Assembly (NCBI GenBank): GCA_002633115.1
Contig: NWBJ01000132.1
Span: 17,506 to 69,024, forward strand
Direction of reading: 5' to 3'
DNA length: 51,519 nt
DNA from: Muribaculaceae bacterium Zag1
Lineage (GTDB): Bacteria; Bacteroidota; Bacteroidia; Bacteroidales; Muribaculaceae
In this document: positions 33,696 through 41,900 of the stretch, in pieces
Layout of the letters: each line of letters starts with the position of its first letter
Position numbering within the stretch: position 1 is the first letter of the stretch
The notes under the pieces: generated by a model
What the model was told of the DNA's origin: nothing
Seen by the model: only the letters and a program-made list of their open reading frames with translations
The model's database searches: none
Program-made: the position numbers and the translations under genes

Positions 33696-33696
33696 T

Positions 33697-34821
33697 ATGA
33701 CTTACAGCATAGCAGGATTTGATGTAGAGCTGAATTTGCCACAGGATGTGGCAAAGAGGCTGTTGCCGACGATGGAGCCGTTCCGGGCTCCGGCGTCGGG
33801 CGATCCGCTGTGCCGTATCCAAATATCAGATTCTCCTTCTCTTCCTCAGCCCAAGGGCGAACTGCTCGGCGACTATCCATCGGATACTGGCCGCGTGCTT
33901 GCCTATCGGGACCCTGCCGGATATCTCCTTATTGTATCATACCCCGACGGCACCGAGGTGGCCGTCGTGGCCAACCCGGCATTCACCTCGGCGCTGGTAG
34001 CCCTCAGCTTCTCGGCCCCGCTGGCGGGCGAGATTCTGGCGGCTGCTATTCGCCTGGTTTTCACCCAGGCCATCACCCCATACCAGGCTTTTGCCATCCA
34101 CGCCTCTTGCACAGTGGCTGAGGGCATGGCCTACCTGTTCTGCGGCGTAAGCGGCGCCGGCAAGAGCACCCACTCGGCAATGTGGCTTCGCGCCATCCCC
34201 GGCGCTTGGCTGCTCAACGACGACTGCGTGATCGTGCGCCTCGACGAGGACGGCACGCCCCGCGCCTACGGTTCGCCGTGGAGCGGCAAGACTCCCTGCT
34301 ACCGCGCAGCGTGCGCCCCGGTCGCTGCCATGGTGCGCGTCGACAAGGCCCCGGCTAACAGCTACGAGCCGCTCTCAGACATCGCCGCCTTTGGCGCAGT
34401 GCTGCCCGGTGTATCGGCCATGCGCGCCGAGGGCGACTATTTCGCCCACGTCTGCGACACCCTCGCCGCCACCCTCAACCGTATCCAGGTCGGCATCATC
34501 CACTGCCAAGCAGTCCCTGAGGCAGCTGTCGCTTGCCATCAGGGATTAAGTCAAAAGTCAAAAGTCAAAAGTCAAGAGTGGAAATTACCATCGGCTGATG
34601 ACACGGCTGCTGGCTCGATAGGCGATCACCCTGGCCCCACTGTTCCTCGCGCTTCGGGCGCGAGTATAGTGATTAACGATGACTCGATAGGCGATCACCC
34701 TGGCACCACTGTTCCTCGCGCTTCGGGCACGAGTATAATGATTAACGATGACTCGATAGGCGATCACCCTGGCACCACTGTTCCTCGCGCTTCGGGCGCG
34801 AGTATAATGATTAACTCATAA
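33697..34821 (+). CDS. HPr-kinase-like P-loop protein with a stop-loss C-terminal repeat extension
   Basis: A 374-residue protein related to the catalytic domain of HPr Ser kinase (HprK-related kinase type). Seen: FAIHASCTV near 132-140, the Walker A loop GVSGAGKST at 150-158, a Walker-B-like LLNDDCVIV at 172-180 and GSPWSGKTP at 192-200. Such kinases phosphorylate serine on a protein or peptide; no HPr is encoded nearby. The domain ends near residue 284. Next comes SQKSKVKSQE, as in two other proteins of this window, but the following TGA is TGG here, so translation continues for 80 residues. That extension includes three 23-residue repeats (SIGDHPGTTVPRASG...). The gene follows the PqqD-like and nucleotidyltransferase genes. 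Phosphorylation of envelope export proteins or of an unseen peptide is inference. Confidence 0.8.
   Translation: MTYSIAGFDVELNLPQDVAKRLLPTMEPFRAPASGDPLCRIQISDSPSLPQPKGELLGDYPSDTGRVLAYRDPAGYLLIVSYPDGTEVAVVANPAFTSALVALSFSAPLAGEILAAAIRLVFTQAITPYQAFAIHASCTVAEGMAYLFCGVSGAGKSTHSAMWLRAIPGAWLLNDDCVIVRLDEDGTPRAYGSPWSGKTPCYRAACAPVAAMVRVDKAPANSYEPLSDIAAFGAVLPGVSAMRAEGDYFAHVCDTLAATLNRIQVGIIHCQAVPEAAVACHQGLSQKSKVKSQEWKLPSADDTAAGSIGDHPGPTVPRASGASIVINDDSIGDHPGTTVPRASGTSIMINDDSIGDHPGTTVPRASGASIMINS
34614..34818 (+). repeat. Three tandem 69-bp repeats in the 3' end of the kinase gene
   Basis: Units begin at 34614, 34683 and 34752 and differ at only a few positions. Each contains a CTCGCGC-TTCG-GGCGCGAG hairpin with a TTCG tetraloop (imperfect in the second unit) and ends in GATTAAC. 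In frame they encode 23 residues each. They lie downstream of the mutated stop codon, so they are probably former intergenic DNA now translated. Confidence 0.85.
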
Positions 34822-34837
34822 CTGCTATACTACTCAA

Positions 34838-35623
34838 GTGAAGACATTAAGATTCATATTAATCTCGGCAATGTGCGCGGCGATGGTGTCATGCGGCAGT
34901 CACAAGAAGAAGAGCTTTGTGTACCTGCAGGACATGACCCCGGGCCTGGGCTACCCAAGCGAGATCGCGGCTCAGACCACGGTCCGCCCCGGCGACAAGC
35001 TCAGCATAACCGTCACCTGCAAGAACCCGGAGCTGGCTGCCCCGTTCAATGCCAGCACGGTCACCATGGGCTCGGACGGCTCGGTCCGCTCGGTCGACCT
35101 CGACAACACATACCGCGTTGACCCCAACGGCTACATCGACTTCCCGGTGCTCGGCGAAATCCGAGTCGAGGACAAGACCCTGGCCCAGGTGCGCGAGTTG
35201 ATCAAAGAAAAGATAGAGGAGGGGAACTACATCAAGAATCCCATCGTCAAGTGCGAGCTCCTCAACCTAAGATATACAGTGCTTGGCGCTGTGGGCAGCA
35301 ACGGCAACTTCTCGACCGACGAGGGCCGCATCACGCTGCTCGAGGCGATAGCCAACGCCGGCGATATCACCGCCAACGGCCGCATCGACAATGTGGCTGT
35401 GATACGCGAGGAGGATGGGGGACGCACCCTGTACACTCACGACCTCAAGTCGCACGAGTTGTTTGACAGCCCCTGCTTCTATCTGCAGCAAAACGATATC
35501 GTCTACGTTGAGCCCAAGCGCAACAAGGACACCCACTCCGAGGACCTATCCTGGAAGGTGATCACCGTCGCCCTCTCAGCGATATCAACCGTGACCGCCG
35601 TCCTCTGGTACACAACCAAATAG
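34838..35623 (+). CDS. Polysaccharide export outer-membrane lipoprotein (Wza-like)
   Basis: A 261-residue lipoprotein, the outer-membrane channel partner of the following Wzc. The signal peptide ends in the lipobox MVSC (Cys19). The export domain starts near 48 (TTVRPGDKLSITVTCKNPEL), with YIDFPVLGEIRVEDKTLAQV in the middle and an SLBB-like TVLGAVGSNGNFSTDEGRIT. A C-terminal helix (VITVALSAISTVTAVLWY) would cross the outer membrane. It is a clear paralogue of the gene at 7749. The start is GTG at 34838, 16 bp after the kinase stop; no closer ATG gives a signal peptide. Confidence 0.92.
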   Translation: MKTLRFILISAMCAAMVSCGSHKKKSFVYLQDMTPGLGYPSEIAAQTTVRPGDKLSITVTCKNPELAAPFNASTVTMGSDGSVRSVDLDNTYRVDPNGYIDFPVLGEIRVEDKTLAQVRELIKEKIEEGNYIKNPIVKCELLNLRYTVLGAVGSNGNFSTDEGRITLLEAIANAGDITANGRIDNVAVIREEDGGRTLYTHDLKSHELFDSPCFYLQQNDIVYVEPKRNKDTHSEDLSWKVITVALSAISTVTAVLWYTTK

Positions 35624-35799
35624 TTAAAAATGAATAATGAAAAATGAAAAATGAATAATGGCCATCCGGATGGCTTCCCTAAGAGTAGGGCGCTCCGCGG
35701 CCTAAATATAATCCGTTATGGCGGCTACCGTGTAGGTCCACTTCGTGGCCCGAGCCTCCGCCTCAACCGGCCTAATAAAATAGACCTAATAAAGTAGAC
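35624..35799. repeat. ATGAAAAATG words with CCATCCGGATGG core between wza and wzc
   Basis: Contains ATGAATAATGAAAAATG words (35628-35660) directly followed by CCATCCGGATGG at 35662-35673. The complementary arm is missing, so this is a half-copy of the element at 17776-17912. A GCTCCGCGGCCTA word and TAGACCTAATAAA words precede the wzc ATG. No coding sequence is visible. Confidence 0.75.
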
Positions 35800-38250
35800 A
35801 TGACTAACAACCAAAATATAAAAATCGACTCGAGCCTCAATGTCTCGGATGTCCTCGGCTTCTTGCTCAGCAAGTGGCCCTGGTTCGTGCTGTCGATCTT
35901 GATCTGCGTCGGGGCGGCCTACTACAAATACGCCACCGCGCCCCTGGTCTACTTCCAGCAGACCACGGTCATCATCAAGGACCCTGCCAACAAGACATCG
36001 ACCGCGGGCCTCGACCGCTACGACAACCTTATAAATAAGGTAAATGTCGCCAACGAAATACTGCAGTTCCGATCCAAGCGCCTGATGGCCGAGGTGGTGA
36101 CAAGGCTAAACGCCGACATCGACTACAAGTACAAACAGGGCCTCCGAGAGGTCGAACTCGCAAACCAAGCACCATTCAAAATCACATTGTCAAACGTACT
36201 TCCTCAACGCCATTTCTCATTCAAAGTGACCGAGAAGTCTCCCGACGAAGTTGTCTTTACCGATTTTTCTGGCTTCGGCGGGGAGATCGAACCGATGACC
36301 GTGAGCTTCGGCCAGACCATCCAGATTGGCGATGAGCAGATCACTATCAACAAGACCGACTACTACCGCGACCTGTGGGTAGGCAAGGAGATTGACGTCA
36401 CCAAGTGGCCGGTGGCTTGGGTGGCAGCACGCTACCTCGGCAACCTGGGCATCTCGCAGGCCAACGACGAGGCTTCAATCCTCACCCTGCGTCTCAAGGA
36501 CAACAATCCCAGCCGTGGCATCGACGTGCTCAACACCCTGGTGGCTGTATACAACGAAGAGGCCATCAACGACAAGAACAAGGTGGCTGTCAACACCGCC
36601 GAGTTTATCCGCGAGCGTCTCCAGATCATCGAGTCTGAGCTCGGCGACGTAGAGTCGGAAATCGAGAATTTCAAGCAAGAAAACAAGATAATCAGCGTCA
36701 GCTCGGCTGCCTCGCAATACATGGGCGAGAGCCAGCGATACAACGCTGAGAGCCTCGAGCTGGAGACCCAGCTCAAGCTGGCAGCCTACATCAAGGAATA
36801 CCTGCAGGACGCATCTAAGCAGAACGACCTGATTCCTACCAACACCGGCATCTCGGACGGCTCGATCGAGGCGCAGATTGCCAACTACAACGCTGCCAAG
36901 CTCAAGCGCGACCGCCTGCTGGCCGACAGCAGCGATGCCAACCCCGTGGTCGAGGAGCTGACCAAGTCGCTCCACTCGATGCGCCAGACCATCGTGCGCT
37001 CGATCGACAATATGGTGGTTTCGCTCAATGTGAAGCGCGACGACGCTATGCGCCGCACCGCCTCGGCTCAGACCCGCGTGTACCAAATCCCGACCAAGGA
37101 GAGGCAGATGCTCTCGATCGAGCGTCAGCAAAAGATCAAGGAGAGCCTGTATATGTTTCTGCTCAACCGCCGCGAGGAGAACGCTCTGTCTCAGGCCCTG
37201 GCCGACAACAACGCTTACGTCATCGACAGCGCCGAGGGCTCGAACAGCCCAATCTCGCCGGTGCGCAACAAGATTCTGCTCTGCGGCTTGCTCGTGGGCG
37301 TGGCTATTCCGCTGGTGATCTTCCTGGTGCGCCTGTTCTTTGACACCCGCGTGCGCAGCCGCAAGGACATTGAGAATCTGGTATCCATCCCATTCCTCGG
37401 CGAAATCCCCCAAGGCCCCAAGGGCAAGAAGGGCGAGAAGCTGCCCGAGATCGTGACTCCGGCCAGCAACGAGGACAAATCGCTCGACCGCTCGCTGCTG
37501 GGCGAGGCATTCCGCATCGTGCGCTCAAATATCTCGTTCATGTCTAAGAAGAAGACTGGCGCTCAGGTCATTACCTTCACCTCGTTCAACGAGGGCGCCG
37601 GCAAGACCTTCATCTCGCGCAACCTGGCTCGCTCTCTGGCGCAGACCAAAAAGCGCGTGGCGCTCATCGACTTGGATATCCGCAAGCGCACGCTCAGCCA
37701 TCAGTTCGACAAGCACCAGTATGGCGTGACCAACTTCTTGGCCGACCCGATGCTGTGTGTCGAGGATATCACCATTCAAGACAAAGACTTTGACAACCTG
37801 CATATCATCCCTGGCGGCACTCCGGCTCCCAACCCGGCAGAGTTGCTGATGGATGACCGTCTCGACGAGCTCATCGCTGAGCTGCGCGAGCGGTACGATT
37901 ACATCGTGGCCGACAATGTGCCTGTTGGCGTGGTGGCCGATGCCTCCATCACCAACCGCATCAGCGACCTGACTATTTTTGTGGCTCGCGCCGGCAAGAT
38001 TGACCGACGCCAGCTGCCCGACCTCGAGGCCCTGTACCAAAAGGGCAAGCTCCACAACATGGCCATCATCCTCAACGGCGTGTCGGTCTACCACCACCGC
38101 TACGGTTACGGATATGGCTACGGTTACGGCTATGGTTACGGCTACGGTTACGGCTATGGCCACTCCTACGGCTACGCCTACGGCACCGATGGCCACCGCT
38201 CCCACAAAAAGAAGAAAAAGCAAAAGGAACCCGTGGAAGCAACCCCATAG
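35800..38250 (+). CDS. Wzc-type tyrosine-protein kinase / polysaccharide co-polymerase
   Basis: An 816-residue inner-membrane protein controlling chain length and export of the polysaccharide. The Wzz domain starts at the N-terminus with a membrane helix (WPWFVLSILICVGAAYYKY near 26-45). A long periplasmic coiled region follows, then a second helix near 489-508 and a cytoplasmic BY-kinase domain: Walker A NEGAGKT near 597-603, A' VALIDLDIRK near 620-629 and the Walker B region YIVADNVP near 699-706. The C-terminus is an extreme tyrosine cluster, about fifteen Tyr-Gly steps (767-794), then a lysine-rich end. Autophosphorylation of such clusters regulates assembly in the family. No Wzx or Wzy gene is nearby. 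Confidence 0.95.
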   Translation: MTNNQNIKIDSSLNVSDVLGFLLSKWPWFVLSILICVGAAYYKYATAPLVYFQQTTVIIKDPANKTSTAGLDRYDNLINKVNVANEILQFRSKRLMAEVVTRLNADIDYKYKQGLREVELANQAPFKITLSNVLPQRHFSFKVTEKSPDEVVFTDFSGFGGEIEPMTVSFGQTIQIGDEQITINKTDYYRDLWVGKEIDVTKWPVAWVAARYLGNLGISQANDEASILTLRLKDNNPSRGIDVLNTLVAVYNEEAINDKNKVAVNTAEFIRERLQIIESELGDVESEIENFKQENKIISVSSAASQYMGESQRYNAESLELETQLKLAAYIKEYLQDASKQNDLIPTNTGISDGSIEAQIANYNAAKLKRDRLLADSSDANPVVEELTKSLHSMRQTIVRSIDNMVVSLNVKRDDAMRRTASAQTRVYQIPTKERQMLSIERQQKIKESLYMFLLNRREENALSQALADNNAYVIDSAEGSNSPISPVRNKILLCGLLVGVAIPLVIFLVRLFFDTRVRSRKDIENLVSIPFLGEIPQGPKGKKGEKLPEIVTPASNEDKSLDRSLLGEAFRIVRSNISFMSKKKTGAQVITFTSFNEGAGKTFISRNLARSLAQTKKRVALIDLDIRKRTLSHQFDKHQYGVTNFLADPMLCVEDITIQDKDFDNLHIIPGGTPAPNPAELLMDDRLDELIAELRERYDYIVADNVPVGVVADASITNRISDLTIFVARAGKIDRRQLPDLEALYQKGKLHNMAIILNGVSVYHHRYGYGYGYGYGYGYGYGYGYGHSYGYAYGTDGHRSHKKKKKQKEPVEATP
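38098..38190 (+). repeat. Tyr-Gly codon repeat tract in the wzc 3' end
   Basis: A run of TACGGT/TACGGC/TATGGC hexamers encodes the tyrosine-rich tail of Wzc. Gain or loss of one 6-bp unit keeps the frame and changes the number of phosphorylatable tyrosines. Confidence 0.85.
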
Positions 38251-38796
38251 TGGCATCCCGTAGCAACGGAGTGGGGCCCAGGCGCCCTCGCGGGCCCGAT
38301 CCTCCTCAGCAACCCCCATCCGCATGGCCTCCGTGTCCTCAGCAGCGGCCCAGCCGCCTCCGTGAGAAGGGCATCCCCTCCGTGGCCCTCCGTACCTCCG
38401 TGGTTTAAAAAATCCCCACGGTGGTTATAACTCTGAGTAATCCCCTAAGGGACTGAATTTTAACCACGGAGAAACGGAGGACCACGGAGAGCCAAGCGGC
38501 AATCCACGGAGGCGCTGACGCTTAGCGGAGCACACTGAGGCCATCCGGTCAGCAACCCGAAGCAATAAATTCGGGGCATCAGCAATCTCGCCTGTTGGTG
38601 GCCCAGCAAGCGGGGCCACCTCCGAATTTATGAACCCTCATCCCCCTTAGGGGGCTCTCCAATCTCTTTCCCTCCTCAGCATTCCAAATGCTGAGTCGAC
38701 CATAATAGAATACCAATCAACTATCAACTGCCCCATCCACCCCTCCCTGGATGGCAACTCCCCCTTTAGGGGGGTGGGGGGCCAACACCTATAACT
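38251..38796. repeat. Repeat-filled gap between the exopolysaccharide locus and the surface-protein island
   Basis: 38271-38297 is a GGGGCCCAGGCGCC...CGCGGGCCC block that recurs three times at 51117-51282. 38319-38410 and 38460-38550 carry CACGGAGG/CCTCCGTG words, GGCGCTGACGCTTAGC and CCATCCG cores, the second being a near copy of 29614-29700. Two CCCCCTTTAGGGGG-type hairpins follow (38644-38780). No gene or promoter is visible up to the small ORF at 38797. Confidence 0.75.
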
Positions 38797-38976
38797 ATGA
38801 ACAAAAAATCTTATCTCCCTCCCCTCTGCTCCATGACCCATGTGGTCCTGGAAATGGGCCTATGTGCTACCGATTCAGGTCTCCCTGCTAATGTAACGAC
38901 TGAAGGAACCATTAAAGTACAGGAATATAAAGCAGTTGGTGACAATGACGGCTTTAACGATATAACTTTTGATTAA
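38797..38976 (+). CDS. Small 59-residue peptide heading the surface-protein island
   Basis: An open frame from ATG at 38797 to TAA at 38974-38976. The product starts MNKKSYLPPLCSMTHVVLEM, then has LCATDSGLPANVTT and ends in an acidic GDNDGFNDITFD. It resembles small Bacteroidales proteins of the MKK-Y-x-P type with a VLC/ILC-A-S motif in the middle and an acidic aromatic end, often found before fimbrial or surface-protein genes; this likeness is from memory. There is no clear signal peptide. It ends 19 bp before the first DUF4906 gene, so co-transcription is likely. Its function is unknown; a role as leader peptide, chaperone or secreted signal is speculation. Confidence 0.6.
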   Translation: MNKKSYLPPLCSMTHVVLEMGLCATDSGLPANVTTEGTIKVQEYKAVGDNDGFNDITFD

Positions 38977-38995
38977 CATTTAAGAATCAATCTCT

Positions 38996-41900
38996 ATGAA
39001 TTTTATCAAAAAACACCTATGGGTGGGGTGTGCACTTTTTATTGCTGCCCTTACTCCGAGCTGCCACGATGACATAAAGTTATCGTCTACACCCGATGGT
39101 TTGCCAGCTACAGTCAAATTGGAATTTCAAGTTCCAACTGGAGTCACTATAGAAAGCAGCCGCGCCGTGGATGATAGTGAGAGTGAAGTGTCAGAATTAT
39201 ATCTGGTTATGTACTCACAAACCAATAGAGTAGAAGTAATTCCGATAACTGGACTTACTACGACTAAAATCGGAGAAAATAATGGCTACAGAGAATACAC
39301 GCTTGAGGCTACAGTATCGACCCTATCAGGAGACTATACGGTGTATGCTATAGCCAATCCATCATCTAATTTCTGTAATTTATTGGATGAAATTCAGGCT
39401 TATCCCTCAAAAGAAAAATTAGCGTCACTATTGAGCAATAGTGCTAATGTTATCCAAATGTCTGGAAGCAACCGCATCCCAATGAGTGGAAAATGCACGA
39501 GTAATGGGAGTGAAACTATCTCCATACAACCTGATGGTGATGACTATTCATCGACTAATCCTCAAAGTTTAAATATTGAGTGTACTTTAGAGCGCTTGAT
39601 GGCTCATATAGAGTTTACATTTACAAGCGATACTGAGGGTGTGACCTTTACTCCGGTTTCCTATAGGGTCTACAATCTTCCAAAGAATGCTAGGCTGATT
39701 AATTCTGGATCTTCAAGTGGTAACATGCTTTCAGAGGATGAAAACCCGGAATATTTTAATATGTCGGAAGCTATTACCATAACTGAGGATGACTTCTCAT
39801 TCTTAATGCTGGAGAATGTTCAAGATGATGTAACGAATCAGCTACCATCTTCTTATACAAATGGCGATGAGACTGTAGAGGTAGGAAAAGTATTCTTCAG
39901 AGAGCAATGGAGCGGTGGAGATTTAGGCACTAGTGATGGCACAAATTTTGAAACTGTAGATCCAGCTAAAAAGGTATTTGACTACGCTCCTGAGAATTCT
40001 ACGTTCGTGGTAATATCCGGTACTTATGAAGGCCCCTATTTTGAGGCTGGTGCCACTACCCCTACCAATTATCGCGGAACAGTAACCTATACCGTACACT
40101 TAGGCGATTTTGGCGCTAGTTCTACCACCGGAGGAAGTGCTGGCAATTACACAGTGAATCGTAATGAGATTCATAAATATCGTATCCATGTCAACGGCGT
40201 ATCAAGCATTATTGCAGAATCGAATGTTACTGACCTCACTAAGAAGCATCAATTCAATCAGGGAGCCGAAGGTGTGCTGATTCGATCTGAAAATGAGTTT
40301 GTATTGGATGCCCATTATGAAACCTTGTTGATTACCCTGACTGAGACTGATATTACCACTATAAAAAATGGTTGGACTAATCGTACTCTTACGCTAGGAA
40401 TTTCTTCCCCATACAATTCTTTTAATTATACTGTTTACAAGCAGGATGATGACAGCAATGACTACTACGATGCGAACTTAAAGGGATCAAATTGGCTAAA
40501 AAATCCTGCTATCGATTACACTTGGCTTCAGTTTATGAAGCCTATTGAACAAGGCGTAATTCCTCGTTTCCCTGGATATCAGTATGATAGCAATGGAAAT
40601 TTGCTAACCGATCAAACATATACTGACCAGGTGTTGTTGAACCAAGCCTACCCCAGCAGTACAATTTATACTTCTGGAAGTTACGGTGAAGGAGAAAGTG
40701 TGACTATTGGTTACCTTTGTGATTTCTGTGCCAATCCAGAAGCTTACTGCTATAAGTATACAAAGAATGAGGAAAATTATTATGAAGTTGCCATATTCGT
40801 TGATGAATATGTTTATGGCTCTCATAATCCCAAGAATGCAGCACTCAGAATTAACCGTTGGGTAAATACAGCGAATCGTGAGTTAATTCTTAATCCTGTT
40901 AAAATCGCAATATCGGGAGATCAACAATCAGTGACTTACGATCAGTTTATTTTCAGTATTGCTCAGCGCTCTATCAAGACTCCCTATAATCTGACTGTGC
41001 TTATGGATGCAACAGATAATTCATTCAATAGTGCTTTCGGTCTTGAAACATGGGATGAAACTTCAGAATTCGCTTGTGAAACGGGCAGACCTTATGGGGG
41101 TATTGAAGCCTATGATGCTCTTACTACCTCTTATGTAAGAACTGTTACCAAGAGTGATGGCTCTACTGAGACTATTACAATATCTCCCTATAACTCTAAT
41201 AATACGGGCCCAGCCTATCATGAAATGTATGGTCGTCTGAACACATTGGCCCTTCATCAGATGTCAGGTAATAAAGCTCCTGATGACTATTGGAAATATG
41301 CAGGATATAATGGGGCGCGTGATAACAATAACCTTAAGAGCCATACTTGGGAATTGTATAAACGAGGCGGTGTTTATGCCCAAATTAATGCCATGCAGGC
41401 AATGATGATGCGAAATCGCGATCTCAATGGCAATGGCCAGTTGGATGAAAATGAAATCAAGTGGTATCTTCCCGCAATAGCTCAGATGTATACTGTATGG
41501 CTTGGCCAAACTGCACTCCCAGGCGATACGCGATTGATGGATTTGACCTATTTTAATAACAATACGTTATATGATGATACCAGTTATTCCCTAACCTATA
41601 AGAACTATACTGATAGTTATAGTAATAAAACTCTCACTTCTGATTTTATGAACTTATTTCCTCATTATTTCACAAGCACAGGTGGTGATGCGCTTGTATA
41701 TTGGCAAGATCAAGGTACTTCTATTTCTTCAAGAAAAGATATGACTGGATCTTGGTGCCAGCCATATAATTATGCGCGTGCGGTACGTAATATCCCTAAC
41801 TATAATACGGTGCCTGACTTCCCAGTTGATGGAGAAAGAATGAGGAGCGATAACGTAATTCTTGTCGAGGGCCTCTCTCAGGAATTCCTGCGCACATCCA

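Noticed and set aside
33631-33822. Leftward open frame with SKVKSQK repeats
   Set aside because: It is the reverse-complement arm of the AAAAGTC repeat read as protein, with no upstream signals.
37525-38325. 266-codon open frame antisense to the wzc 3' end
   Set aside because: Valine/isoleucine/alanine repeats are the complement of the Tyr-Gly codon repeat; no independent evidence of coding.
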